Below are positions 22,478-31,341 of a stretch of 45,849 nt of DNA, piece by piece. A program made the translations under genes and the position numbers. Source of the stretch: an uncultured Eubacteriales bacterium (lineage in GTDB: Bacteria > Bacillota > Clostridia > Oscillospirales > Oscillospiraceae); NCBI GenBank assembly GCA_900540635.1, contig UQGU01000018.1:1-45849 (forward strand). Direction: 5' to 3'. The notes beneath the pieces were generated by a model that saw only the letters and a list, made by a program, of their open reading frames with translations, did not search any database and was not told the DNA's origin. Every line of letters starts with the position of its first letter. The stretch's first letter is position 1.

Positions 22478-23338
22478 TTACACAATAATTGCCTGCTGCT
22501 GTGCAAGCTTTAGTTTTTCCCGCAGGAATCTGTTCGCATAGATCAAATCCTGCTGCCAGCTTTCCGAACCGGTGTACCAGAATTCTCCCACAAAGGTCCG
22601 GACGCCCAATTCCAATGCAGTCTCCGCTGCCGAAACAAAATCCACGTGTCCCGTGCCAAAGGGGACCTCCCGAAACACGCCGGGAACCGTCTCCTTCAGG
22701 TGCATGGCTGCCAAATGGCCCCGTCCGCAGGCCAGATCCCGCTCCATGCTGTCCTTCGCGACCAGTGCAGCATTGGTCAGGTTTCCTGCATCCGGATAAA
22801 CCTGGAGCCAAGGACTGTCCACTCGCCGAATCTGTTCCATAGCCTTGGCTACTGTATTCATAAACGGAGTCTCCATGGTTTCAAAGGCAATCACAACACC
22901 GTATTTTGCAGCCATGAGGGCAGCCTTGTCCAAATTTTCCTCGAACAGTCTTCTGGTGTTCCGGTTCCCGGGCTCATAGTACACATCATAGCCAGCCAGC
23001 TGAATGATCCTCGCGGAAATTCGATCCGCCAGGATCAAGGCTTTCTCCATGATCTCCATACTTCTACGGCGAACTTCCGGGTCCGGATGTCCCATAGGAT
23101 ATTTCCGATGACCGGACAGACAGATGGAGTGGATCGGCACACCGGAAGCGCAGATGGCATCCATCAGTTCTCTGCACTGACCGGCATCCCATTCCAGCCT
23201 TGCCAGCTTTTCCGCCGTCTCATCAACGGACAGTTCCATGTAATCGAAGCCTGCAGCCTTGGTCTGCTCCAGCTTCTGAGGCAGGCTCAAGAAACCGGGC
23301 ATACTCTTTTCATATAACCCCAACCGGTAGGTATTCAT
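22478..23338 (-). CDS. ulaE: L-ribulose-5-phosphate 3-epimerase (UlaE/SgbU family)
   Basis: This 286-residue TIM-barrel enzyme interconverts L-xylulose-5-P and L-ribulose-5-P. The start LGLYEKSMPGFLSLPQKL and LSGHRKYPMGHPD are typical of UlaE/SgbU. The metal ligands are seen as FETME, YPDAGN, MHLKET and VGEFWY. Its length is close to the enterobacterial enzyme. I used ATG 23338 because AGGAGG is positioned before it; the longer frame to 23386 would overlap the upstream gene. The next step of the pathway is encoded immediately upstream at 23355. Confidence 0.92.
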   Translation of the reverse strand: MNTYRLGLYEKSMPGFLSLPQKLEQTKAAGFDYMELSVDETAEKLARLEWDAGQCRELMDAICASGVPIHSICLSGHRKYPMGHPDPEVRRRSMEIMEKALILADRISARIIQLAGYDVYYEPGNRNTRRLFEENLDKAALMAAKYGVVIAFETMETPFMNTVAKAMEQIRRVDSPWLQVYPDAGNLTNAALVAKDSMERDLACGRGHLAAMHLKETVPGVFREVPFGTGHVDFVSAAETALELGVRTFVGEFWYTGSESWQQDLIYANRFLREKLKLAQQQAIIV

Positions 23339-23354
23339 TGCAATACCTCCTGTA

Positions 23355-24053
23355 TCATTTCTGCCCATAGTAGGCATTGGGACCATGCTTCCGGAGAAAA
23401 TGCTTATCCTGAATCCGCTGAGGCGCCGACACAGGATCGCCGTGAACCTGTCTGGTCAGGATCGCCATTTTGGCAACCTCCTCCAAAACAACGCTATGGT
23501 AAACCGCCTGTGCTGCATCCTTGCCCCAGGTAAATGGGCCGTGACTGCGGCACACAACGGCGGGAACATAGCTTGGGTTCACCCCCCGCTGCCGGAAGGT
23601 TTCAATAATCACCGCTCCGGTGTTTGCTTCATAATCCTCGTCAATTTCCTGCTGTGTCAGATCTCTGGCGCAAGGAATACTTCCATAAAAGTAATCGGCA
23701 TGCGTCGTCCCATAACAAGGGATGTCCTCTCCCGCCTGTGCCCAGGCAACGGCATTGGGACTATGGGTATGGACAATGCCGCCTATCTGCGGAAAGGCGT
23801 TATAAAGTGCCAGATGGGTCTTGGTGTCAGAAGAGGGATTCAGCCTGCCGCTGACCACATTTCCCTGCAAATCCAGCACAACCATATCCTCAGGTCTCAG
23901 CTTATCATAATCCACGCCGGAAGGCTTAATTGCAACCACGCCCTTCTCCCGGTCCAGCTGCGAAACATTCCCCCAGGTAAAAGTCACCAGGCGGTATTGG
24001 GGGAGCAGCATATTGGCCTCGTAAACAGCCTCTCGCAATGCAGCGTATTCCAT
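23355..24053 (-). CDS. araD: L-ribulose-5-phosphate 4-epimerase (AraD/UlaF family)
   Basis: This 232-residue class II aldolase-fold enzyme converts L-ribulose-5-P to D-xylulose-5-P. The zinc site is visible as GGIVHTHSPNAVAWAQ and CRSHGPFTWG, with GTTHADYFYG and the phosphate-binding TWGNVS and KPSGVDYD. ATG 24053 (MEYAALREAV) is chosen over an upstream start inside the neighbouring gene. It starts two bases before the stop of the FG-GAP-like gene and is coupled to it. It could equally be named ulaF or sgbE given the company of ulaE and ulaG. Confidence 0.93.
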   Translation of the reverse strand: MEYAALREAVYEANMLLPQYRLVTFTWGNVSQLDREKGVVAIKPSGVDYDKLRPEDMVVLDLQGNVVSGRLNPSSDTKTHLALYNAFPQIGGIVHTHSPNAVAWAQAGEDIPCYGTTHADYFYGSIPCARDLTQQEIDEDYEANTGAVIIETFRQRGVNPSYVPAVVCRSHGPFTWGKDAAQAVYHSVVLEEVAKMAILTRQVHGDPVSAPQRIQDKHFLRKHGPNAYYGQK

Positions 24054-24055
24054 CC

Positions 24056-25099
24056 TTACTCCTCCACCAAATAGGCCGCCGCCTGTGCTTTCTCCCGGTT
24101 TGCAGAGAAGATCCAATCGCCGTTGCGGCCATTATAAATGAGCGCATTGCTGGGACCCACGCCCTCATCCACCACCGTCATCTCGGGGGACTGCGTTTCC
24201 GGGTTCCAGCTCACCGCAAAGAGCTGCTGCTTGCCCCGGCGGCAGCCACCAATAAACACCTTTTTGCCGCACAGTGTTCCGGACTTCACCACATGGTAAA
24301 ATTCCGTTGTCTCGGGATGCTCATAAATCTGTGTCCATTCATCGCCGCTGCGGTGATAAATGCGGAAATGATTGCCGTGGAACGCCTCTATGGTCGCAAT
24401 TTCCTCCTGACCGTCTCCATCCAAATCGATGAGTGCCGCGTCGCTGGTTGGTTGGGTCATTAGCTGCCGGATGTCCCAGGTAACCGGGTCATCGTTTCCG
24501 GCAGGTGGCGTCACCAGAAAAACGCCCTGCTGGCAGGTAACAAGTCCCTGATCGAATTTCTCTCTGGGGATTCTGCAATAGCCATGATTCTGATAGAAAT
24601 TGCTGCGCAGACGAGTCAATTCGATGGGCTGATCCCAGTCGTCGGGAAGTAGTGCACCATATACATTGCCGGGGCAGCTCCAATCCTCCCGGGTCTGCTT
24701 GTGCTCTGCCAGCGTGCAGGCAAGGAGCCAAACTCTCCCATCCCGCTTCAGCAGATCAAAACGGTGGAGATAGGGCAGCGTAAACAGTTCACGGACATCA
24801 AAGTTTCCATCCGATCTGGGCTTGACCCACACCAGGCAGGCCTCTTCCCAGTCGTACAGACGGAAGAATTTCTGAACAGCCAAAAATTCACCGGGTTTCC
24901 CGGGAATCTCCACAATGCTCATAGTGCCTCCGGGCTGCTCCCATACACTAAGCCGTTTGCTCAGCGTCTCACAGTCCCAGGCAAAGCATCCTCCGCGGTT
25001 TTCCGCCGCATAAAACACGTAGGGCTCACCCTGTACCTGCATTACCTCAACAGCATAGCAGTGATCCTGTTCTTCCAATATTCTTTTTGTAAAATGCAC
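24056..25099 (-). CDS. FG-GAP/VCBS-like beta-propeller protein without a signal peptide
   Basis: This 347-residue product begins at GTG 25099, seven bases after GGAGGAG; longer starts lie inside ulaG. It has repeated beta-strand units with tryptophans and one clear calcium-type FG-GAP loop (LIDLDGDGQEEIATIE) near residue 235. There is no signal peptide, and neither a membrane segment nor a known catalytic motif is visible. Beta-propellers of this type can be lyases or binding proteins, and a cytosolic one inside a sugar operon may be an isomerase, lactonase or lyase-like enzyme. I cannot assign a reaction. Confidence 0.7.
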   Translation of the reverse strand: MHFTKRILEEQDHCYAVEVMQVQGEPYVFYAAENRGGCFAWDCETLSKRLSVWEQPGGTMSIVEIPGKPGEFLAVQKFFRLYDWEEACLVWVKPRSDGNFDVRELFTLPYLHRFDLLKRDGRVWLLACTLAEHKQTREDWSCPGNVYGALLPDDWDQPIELTRLRSNFYQNHGYCRIPREKFDQGLVTCQQGVFLVTPPAGNDDPVTWDIRQLMTQPTSDAALIDLDGDGQEEIATIEAFHGNHFRIYHRSGDEWTQIYEHPETTEFYHVVKSGTLCGKKVFIGGCRRGKQQLFAVSWNPETQSPEMTVVDEGVGPSNALIYNGRNGDWIFSANREKAQAAAYLVEE

Positions 25100-25115
25100 A
25101 GTCCTGCTCCTCCAA

Positions 25116-26180
25116 TCAGAGAATGGAACGGAACGGCGTGTTGGGTTCCTCCTCAAAGCAGTCTGTAAAGCCTCTGTCGTAATGATACTGGCGCTTTGGA
25201 GCATCTGCCGGGTAAACATACTTGCCGCCAACTGCCCAGATAAAGGGGTGGAACCGGTAATTCAGGCGATTCTTGCGCATTTCATAGAGGACATTGATCT
25301 CGGCTGTGTCTGCCGCAAAGTTCGTCCACACATCATAATGAATTGGGATAACAACCTTGCAGCGCAGCGCCTCTGCCATACGCAAAACATCCACAGAGGT
25401 CATCTTGTCCGCAATACCCACGGGATTTTCACCATAGGAGGCAAAAGCCACATCAATGTCGTAATCCTTGCCATGCTTTGCAAAATAAATGGAATAATGG
25501 CTATCTCCGCTATGGTAGATGTTTCCGCCTGTCGTTTTGAACAGGTAATTCACGGCTTTTTCATCCATGTCATTGGGGCACGTGTTGCGGATATCCTGGA
25601 CGCCGTCCGTTGTTACCAGACAGGTCCTGTCAAAGGAATCCAATGCGATAATTTCCACATCCTTGATCTTGATGTGATCGCCCGGCTTCACGACAATACA
25701 GCGTTCCTTGGGTACGCCCCATTTTACCCAGGTCTCAACAGACTTCAGCGGGCCAATAAAAGGGATATCCTCCGGAAGGTCCTGTATTACGTGCGCTGCC
25801 AGATTGGGATCCATATGGTCCTGATGATAATGGGTCGCAATGACAGCATCTATCTGGCGGACCGCAAAAGGATCCAGGACATGAGGAATCGCCCGGAGAT
25901 TTGGCTGCAGATTCCGTCCACCGCACATATTCGCCATCTGGTGACCTGCCGCCATCTTCTTATTGGCCTTGGTACGCTTTCCGTTGCCTGCCCAGAAATC
26001 AATGCTCAGATTGCAGTCGCCCTCACTCTTAAGCCACATCCCTGTGCAGCCAAGCCACCACAATGCAACATTTCCAGGAGCTACAACCTCCTCCTCGATT
26101 TCTTCATTGAGCCAGGTGCCCCATTCCGGGAATGCACCTTTGATCCAGGTATCCCTGGTAATTTCCGATACTTTGCTCAT
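25116..26180 (-). CDS. ulaG: L-ascorbate-6-phosphate lactonase-like protein (UlaG family)
   Basis: This 354-residue MBL-fold enzyme has the UlaG pattern: WWLGCTGMWLKSEG near the start, DAVIATHYHQDHMDP with the HxHxDH metal site, IYHSGDSHYSIYFAKHG, and VVIPIHYDVW. UlaG opens L-ascorbate-6-phosphate to 3-keto-L-gulonate-6-phosphate in enteric bacteria. I chose ATG 26180 over TTG 26186 on the basis of ribosome binding site spacing. It is the first gene of the minus-strand operon and has a near-consensus promoter with an embedded dyad. No UlaD decarboxylase lies in the window, so the substrate may differ from the enteric one. Confidence 0.88.
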   Translation of the reverse strand: MSKVSEITRDTWIKGAFPEWGTWLNEEIEEEVVAPGNVALWWLGCTGMWLKSEGDCNLSIDFWAGNGKRTKANKKMAAGHQMANMCGGRNLQPNLRAIPHVLDPFAVRQIDAVIATHYHQDHMDPNLAAHVIQDLPEDIPFIGPLKSVETWVKWGVPKERCIVVKPGDHIKIKDVEIIALDSFDRTCLVTTDGVQDIRNTCPNDMDEKAVNYLFKTTGGNIYHSGDSHYSIYFAKHGKDYDIDVAFASYGENPVGIADKMTSVDVLRMAEALRCKVVIPIHYDVWTNFAADTAEINVLYEMRKNRLNYRFHPFIWAVGGKYVYPADAPKRQYHYDRGFTDCFEEEPNTPFRSIL

Positions 26181-26231
26181 AGCCAACCTCTTTTCTGGAT
26201 ATGGAATCGTAATTCGTTCGTAACTTCAACG

Positions 26232-26260
26232 ATTATAATGACCAAATGGTCATTTATCAA
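26232..26260 (-). promoter_or_regulatory. ulaG operon promoter with operator dyad in its spacer
   Basis: On the minus strand TTGATA (26260-26255) and TATAAT (26237-26232) are 17 bases apart. The spacer contains a perfect dyad, AATGACCA at 26237-26244 and TGGTCATT at 26247-26254. An inverted TCAAGTTCG (26257-26265) / CGAACTTGA (26362-26370) pair spans the divergent region. These are likely sites for the DeoR-type regulator encoded at 27971. The remaining part of 26181-26442 is the divergent control region; a weak TTGTTT-17-TAACAT at 26385-26413 may serve the kinase gene. Confidence 0.75.
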
Positions 26261-26442
26261 GTTCGTCTTCGTTCATAAACATTATATTCCGAGAATTCAT
26301 TGATTTCAATTGCTGAAATATACCATTTTTTGTCAATTTATTTGTGCTACATTCACAAAATCGAACTTGAACCAAAAATTATGATTGTTTTAAGAGCGTT
26401 TATGTGATAACATCTCTTTAGAAACAGATTGGAGGCAGTTAT

Positions 26443-27981
26443 ATGGATGTAATATTAATTGTGGACACCGGATCATCCAGCATGCGTGGAATCCTGTTTG
26501 ATCGTCAAGGCTCCATTGTGCACTGTCGGCAAGAGAAATACTTCATGGATGTTCAACCAGACGGCAGCGCAGAACAGGATCCTCTGGAATACGCCAATGC
26601 TCTGAGGCTTGTCTGTGAAAGCTGTGGAAAATTTGCAGCAGAAAACCGGTTGCGGATTGCTGCCCTTTCCTTTACTTCCCAGCGCTCCTCTATTCTCCCG
26701 TTGGATTCCAGCGGCAAGCCGCTGAGCCGAATCATCACCTGGTACGACAAGCGATCTGCCGATATATGCCGCCGAATGCTGGAATTGCACGGAGATGAAA
26801 TCTATCGGATTGCCGGTATGCGGCCTATTCCCGTATTGTCTGCGCCCAAAATCGCATGGCTGAAGGAAACACACCCGGATATTTACCGGAATGCCCATAA
26901 AATCGTAGGCATTCACGATTACCTTCTCTATCTGGCAACCGGAAAATTCGTTACAGATGATACACTGGCCAGCCGCACCTGTCTAATGGACACCGCCAGC
27001 CGCCAGTGGTCTCCCAGGCTGCTGGCACTCTTTGATATTTCCCAGGATAAGCTTTGCACACTTCTTCCTGCCGGAAGCATTGCGGGCACCGTCACCCAGA
27101 CGTTTGCAGCGAAAACCTGTCTCGCTGTCGGAATTCCAGTGATCAGTGCCGGCGGCGATCAGCAGTGCTCTGTCCTGGGGCAGGGTCTGCTCCAGCCAGG
27201 GCAGGCAGGCATTACCGTTGGGACAGGTGCATACCTTGCCAGCGTAACGGATCACCCAATCAATGACCCGGAGAAGCGGGTGAATATCAATGCGGCGGTT
27301 ACACCGGGGCACTGGATTTTGGAAGCCAGTACCCTATCCGCTGGAGCCGTCTATGACTGGGTGAACCGTCTGTTTTCAGATTGGGAAGGAAAAGGGGGCG
27401 CGATTCAGCATTTAAACGCCGCGGCAGAGCAAAGTCCTCCGGGTGCCAACGGCGTTGTAATGCTGCCAGACCTTGCCGGAAAAGGCTGCCCGGAATGGAA
27501 CGACTGGGCCAGGGGGCTATTCTGCAATCTGAGCTTTTCTACCACCCGAGGAGATATGGCCAGAGCCGCTCTGGAAGGTGTCGCAGCAGAAATTGCCCAG
27601 TGCCACCAGATTCTCCGGAGTCTGGATGCAAGGGTTGCTTCGGTCCATGTTACCGGCGGATTAGCCAAATTCTCTTTATTCGATCAAATATTAGCGGATA
27701 TGCTTGAATATCCTGTTGAAAGATGTATAATTGAAGAAACAACTGCAATCGGTGCTTTTCTCGCTGGAAGCACTGCGATCGGATGGTATTCAAGCCTGAA
27801 AGAAGCCGCAGGGCAGATTGGCGTTGGAAAAGCAGGGAATGTTTTTTACCCGCAAAAGGACCACTCGCTACTTTACAGAAAAATAAATACACTGCGAGCT
27901 CAGGTCAGCGCAGCAATTCCACATGCAGCGCTGGCAGAGCTGAACGGATGCAATGAAGGAAGGGAAACAAGTGAAAAATAA
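26443..27981 (+). CDS. FGGY-family carbohydrate kinase (xylulokinase/ L-xylulose kinase type)
   Basis: This 512-residue kinase has the FGGY N-terminal phosphate loop DTGSSSMRG at residues 7-15, SFTSQRSS and ITWYDKRS in the substrate region, and VGTGAYL and HVTGGLAKF in the C-terminal ATP domain. It would phosphorylate a sugar or sugar acid, giving a substrate for the epimerases. It is closer in outline to xylulokinase/LyxK than to glycerol kinase. It is transcribed away from the ulaG operon and overlaps the DeoR gene at its 3' end. GGAGG precedes the ATG. The natural substrate is not readable from the sequence. Confidence 0.9.
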   Translation: MDVILIVDTGSSSMRGILFDRQGSIVHCRQEKYFMDVQPDGSAEQDPLEYANALRLVCESCGKFAAENRLRIAALSFTSQRSSILPLDSSGKPLSRIITWYDKRSADICRRMLELHGDEIYRIAGMRPIPVLSAPKIAWLKETHPDIYRNAHKIVGIHDYLLYLATGKFVTDDTLASRTCLMDTASRQWSPRLLALFDISQDKLCTLLPAGSIAGTVTQTFAAKTCLAVGIPVISAGGDQQCSVLGQGLLQPGQAGITVGTGAYLASVTDHPINDPEKRVNINAAVTPGHWILEASTLSAGAVYDWVNRLFSDWEGKGGAIQHLNAAAEQSPPGANGVVMLPDLAGKGCPEWNDWARGLFCNLSFSTTRGDMARAALEGVAAEIAQCHQILRSLDARVASVHVTGGLAKFSLFDQILADMLEYPVERCIIEETTAIGAFLAGSTAIGWYSSLKEAAGQIGVGKAGNVFYPQKDHSLLYRKINTLRAQVSAAIPHAALAELNGCNEGRETSEK

Positions 27982-28768
27982 CAGAGGTGCAATTCAAAAG
28001 AGGCAAATGCAGTTACTGGATTATCTGAAGAAGACAGGGACAGCCGATGTATCCACCCTTGCAAAAGAGCTCAGCGTATCTGCCATCACAGTTCGGCGGG
28101 ATCTGGACGAACTGGAAAGCAGAAAACTGGTAAGCCGCTATTTCGGTGGTGCCAAGCTAACCATGGCAGCAGAGAAGGATGATGAGCCAGCCTACCTGGA
28201 GACCACCACCCAGCGGCTTGCCCAGAAAAAAGCGATTGCAAAACGAGCGGCAGAGCTTTTGGAAGATGGCGACACAGTTTTCATCAATTCCAGTGCAACT
28301 GCCCTGCTGATCTATCCCTACATTCAAAACAAGTCCATTCTGATTGTCACCAACAATGGCCGTAGTCTCCTGTCCCAGAGAAGCCAGGGGGTGGAACTGG
28401 TACTAACCGGCGGAGAGGTCTACGGGAGCAAGCAATCCCTGGTCGGCCAATTGGCGCTGGATGCACTCTCCAAAGTCACAGCAACAAAGTGCATTCTGGG
28501 AGTCAGCGGAATCAGCATCCAGGGTGGCATTACCAGCCGCGTCATTCAGGAAACCTCCATCAATCAAATGATGCTGCGCCGTTGCCGTGGGCAAAAAATC
28601 ATTGTGGCTGATTCCAGCAAAATCGGCACCGAGCATAATTTTTTCAGTGGAACCCTGGCAGATGTTACAGATTTGATTACAGACAGTGAGGCCTCAGAAC
28701 AACAGCTGGAACAGTTACGTCAGGCCGGGCTTCATATCGAAGTAGTTGCACCGCTGGTAGAAGAATAA
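27971..28768 (+). CDS. DeoR-family transcriptional regulator (GlpR/UlaR type)
   Basis: This 265-residue repressor has an N-terminal winged helix (TADVSTLAKELSVSAITVRR, then LVSRYFGGA) and the C-terminal phospho-sugar sensor domain (DTVFINSSATALLIYPYI, VTNNGRS). It is expected to release DNA on binding a phosphorylated pathway intermediate. I favour GTG 27971 with GGAAGGG before it; ATG 27953 would add six residues. It overlaps the kinase stop and likely binds the dyads at 26237-26265. All parts look intact. Confidence 0.9.
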   Translation: MKNNRGAIQKRQMQLLDYLKKTGTADVSTLAKELSVSAITVRRDLDELESRKLVSRYFGGAKLTMAAEKDDEPAYLETTTQRLAQKKAIAKRAAELLEDGDTVFINSSATALLIYPYIQNKSILIVTNNGRSLLSQRSQGVELVLTGGEVYGSKQSLVGQLALDALSKVTATKCILGVSGISIQGGITSRVIQETSINQMMLRRCRGQKIIVADSSKIGTEHNFFSGTLADVTDLITDSEASEQQLEQLRQAGLHIEVVAPLVEE

Positions 28769-28818
28769 GGTTCAACCGATGCCCACTCCCCATTCCACAA
28801 ATACGCCAACATAGCATA

Positions 28819-28871
28819 AACGCACCATTGCTGGCTCCAGGCTTCAGCCTCAGAGTTGGCAATGGTGCGTT
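28819..28871. terminator. Hairpin between convergent DeoR and ABC-binding-protein genes
   Basis: AACGCACCATTGC (28819-28831) and GCAATGGTGCGTT (28859-28871) form a perfect 13-pair stem with an inner GGCT/AGCC pairing. T-runs are weak on both sides, so it is a likely bidirectional terminator with modest support. Confidence 0.6.
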
Positions 28872-28922
28872 CATGTCTCAATATGCTTTATTGTATTCCA
28901 TTTACTACGCTCAGGATTTCCC

Positions 28923-30509
28923 TTACATGATATCCAGCTCCGCCGTCACCTGGTAGTAGTCACAGGCATGAGCGGTATAGTTCCGGACGTTTTCCTTGGA
29001 GATCATGTTCATTTGCAGGAAGGAGCAGAAGACATAGGCATTGTCGTCCAGGATCATCTGCTGGAGCTGCACCGCAATCTCACCCCGCTTGGTTGTGTTG
29101 AATTCCTTCGACAGTTCTTCGATGAGGGCTGTCACCTTGGGATTGTCATAAGCGCCGAAATTATAGCTCATGCCGGGAACGCAGGAGGTGGTGAAAAAAT
29201 ACTGGGGATCCCCGGAAGGGGCCGTGACCAGGGCAGAAGCGTAGACATCCCAGCTGGTCATATCTGCCAGGAACTCCCGGCGAGAAGCCGTGCAGTTGAT
29301 GTCCACGTCCATGCCGATCTCCTTCAGGGAGGCCTGGGCCGCTTCGGCCAGAAGGGGCAGCTCCTGACGGCTGGGGTAGGTCAGCCAGCGGATCGTCAGC
29401 TTCGTGCCGTTCTTTTCCCGGATACCGTCACCGTCGGTATCCACCCAACCGGCCTGCTCCAGAAGCGCCTTAGCCCCCTCAGGGTCATATTCTTCCGCCT
29501 TTACGTGCTCGCCGCCAAAGCTGCTGAAACCATCCGGGAAGGCGCCGTTGGCAGCAACCCCATGACCGTCCAGCAGGGTTTTCACAAATCCCGCTTTGTT
29601 GATGCCCATGGCAATGGCCTTCCGCACGGCGGCGTCCTGAATGACAGGACTTGTCATATTCATGCTGGCAAAGAATGCCCGGGAGGTCTGAATGGCGGAA
29701 AACTGATAGCCGCCGTTTTCGAAATTGGGATAGGCCTCATAGGCCATGCCATAGGCAGCATCAATGTCGCCGGCCTGGAGCGCCGCAGACAGGGTATCTC
29801 CGTTGGACAGTGTGCGGACGGTCAGCTCGTCCAGCTTGGGGGTACCGTCCCAGTAATTGCCGTTGGGGATAAGGGTCAGGTGGTCATCTGTGACCAGTTC
29901 CTTCACCGCATAGGGGCCGGTACCGGCTACAATGCCGGTTTCAAAATCCGAGGCATCCACATCGATGATGCAGCCGTAGGGGTCACCCAAATAGTTCATC
30001 AGGGCGGGATTGGGCTCGCTGGTGGTAATGGTCAAGACCTGCCCCTCTGCCTGCAGGTCCACGATCTTGGTATCGCTGGGAGCCCGGTCGTGGTTTTCCA
30101 GCAGGTGCTCCAGGCACTGCTTCACGGCTTCGCCGTCCATCTCCCTGCCGGAAGAGAACTTCACGCCCTCCCGGAGGGTAATCGTCCAGGTGCAGTCGCC
30201 GTCATTGGTCCAGTCCGTCGCCAGCCAGGGCTCCAGCTCCATGGAATCCGTATAGTGGACCAGAGTCTCGCCGATGCCATAGCGGATGCAGGCCCAGCCA
30301 TTGTAGGTCCGGTGGGGGTCCACCGTCTCCTCCCAGTTTTCGGAATTGAAGGTGGTGTCGCCGATGACCATGGTTTTCTTCACAGCCGGGGCAGAAGTCT
30401 GCTCCGTACTGCCGCCATTTGCGGAAGAATCCGCTGCGTTGCTGCCGCAGCCCGTCAGCAAAAGAAGCGTCAGGCAGGCAACCAGGAGAAGGGAAATGCA
30501 TTTTTTCAT
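28923..30509 (-). CDS. Peptide/nickel-type ABC substrate-binding lipoprotein (SBP family 5)
   Basis: This 528-residue lipoprotein has signal peptide and lipobox LLLLTGC (Cys about residue 21), a Ser/Asn/Gly linker, then the family 5 fold. Landmarks are TVDPHRTYNGWACIRYGIGE, the WTITLREGVKFSSG motif, GTGPYAVKEL, NYWDGTPKLDEL and a TDGDGIREKNGTKLTI insert. It is the last gene of the operon, 68 bases after the second ATPase. This family binds peptides, nickel or metallophores; the methyltransferase at the head of the operon leans toward a metal chelate, which is inference. Confidence 0.9.
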   Translation of the reverse strand: MKKCISLLLVACLTLLLLTGCGSNAADSSANGGSTEQTSAPAVKKTMVIGDTTFNSENWEETVDPHRTYNGWACIRYGIGETLVHYTDSMELEPWLATDWTNDGDCTWTITLREGVKFSSGREMDGEAVKQCLEHLLENHDRAPSDTKIVDLQAEGQVLTITTSEPNPALMNYLGDPYGCIIDVDASDFETGIVAGTGPYAVKELVTDDHLTLIPNGNYWDGTPKLDELTVRTLSNGDTLSAALQAGDIDAAYGMAYEAYPNFENGGYQFSAIQTSRAFFASMNMTSPVIQDAAVRKAIAMGINKAGFVKTLLDGHGVAANGAFPDGFSSFGGEHVKAEEYDPEGAKALLEQAGWVDTDGDGIREKNGTKLTIRWLTYPSRQELPLLAEAAQASLKEIGMDVDINCTASRREFLADMTSWDVYASALVTAPSGDPQYFFTTSCVPGMSYNFGAYDNPKVTALIEELSKEFNTTKRGEIAVQLQQMILDDNAYVFCSFLQMNMISKENVRNYTAHACDYYQVTAELDIM

Positions 30510-30577
30510 ATTTTATTGGTTCCTTTCACGGTTGTTTTATGTTTTGCCGGACGTCACGGCATCACATCAAAATTATA

Positions 30578-31336
30578 TTACAAAACGCTGTCGATCAGGC
30601 GTTTCGTATAGTCGTTTTTCGGCGCGCGGATTACGGCATCCGGCGTCCCTTCCTCCACAATTTCCCCACGGTACATAACCAGCACCCGGTCGCAGAACTG
30701 CTGGACCAGGGAAATATCGTGGCAGATGAAGAGGATCGACAAATTTTTGCCCCGCTGCTTCCGCAGCTCGTTCAAAAGGGAAATGATCTCCTTCTGCACC
30801 GTCACATCCAGCGCAGAGGTTGCCTCATCGCAGATCAGCAGCTTTGGCTCAATGGCCAAGGCCCGGGCAATGGCCGCCCGCTGGCACTGGCCGCCGCTGA
30901 CCTGATGGGGATAGCGATTTGCAAATTCTCCGGGGAGGCCGCATTTTTCCAGCAGCGCCTCCACCCTCTTTTGGGTCTCTTTTCGGGTGAGACCCGCATT
31001 GCGCAGACTTTCTCCGATGCCGTCCCCCAGGGTGCGGCGGGGATCGAAGGAATCCGTTGGTGTCTGGAAAACCATCTGCATCTGTCTGTAGACTTCCCGC
31101 AGCTGCTTTCCTTTCCTATGGGTAATTTCCTGTCCCTCCAAAAAAATGCTTCCGGTTGTCACGTCGGTCAGCCGGGAAATCATATTCACGGCGGTGGTCT
31201 TTCCGCTGCCGCTCTCGCCGATGATGGCCAGGCACTCTCCGGGGAACAGTTCAAAGCTGATTCCGTTTACCGCGGCAATTTCCCGCTGCCCGGAAAAGGT
31301 CTTCGTCAGCGCCTCTACTTTCAAGATCGGTTCCAT
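30578..31336 (-). CDS. Peptide/nickel-type ABC transporter ATPase (DppF/NikE type)
   Basis: This 252-residue ATPase has Walker A GESGSGKTT, the Q-loop region MQMVFQTPTDSFDPRRT, signature VSGGQCQRAAIARALA and Walker B LLICDEATSALDVTVQ. It pairs with the ATPase encoded at 31342. ATG 31336 is preceded by GGAGG, and a longer upstream frame is a shadow in the neighbour. The C-terminus ends YTKRLIDSVL as in dipeptide or nickel importers, although the oligopeptide-specific extension is absent. Confidence 0.9.
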   Translation of the reverse strand: MEPILKVEALTKTFSGQREIAAVNGISFELFPGECLAIIGESGSGKTTAVNMISRLTDVTTGSIFLEGQEITHRKGKQLREVYRQMQMVFQTPTDSFDPRRTLGDGIGESLRNAGLTRKETQKRVEALLEKCGLPGEFANRYPHQVSGGQCQRAAIARALAIEPKLLICDEATSALDVTVQKEIISLLNELRKQRGKNLSILFICHDISLVQQFCDRVLVMYRGEIVEEGTPDAVIRAPKNDYTKRLIDSVL

Positions 31337-31341
31337 TGCTT

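Noticed and set aside
28968..30611. 547-codon plus-strand ORF opposite the ABC binding-protein gene
   Set aside because: It is antisense to a clear family 5 binding protein and has low-complexity Gly/His/Val composition.
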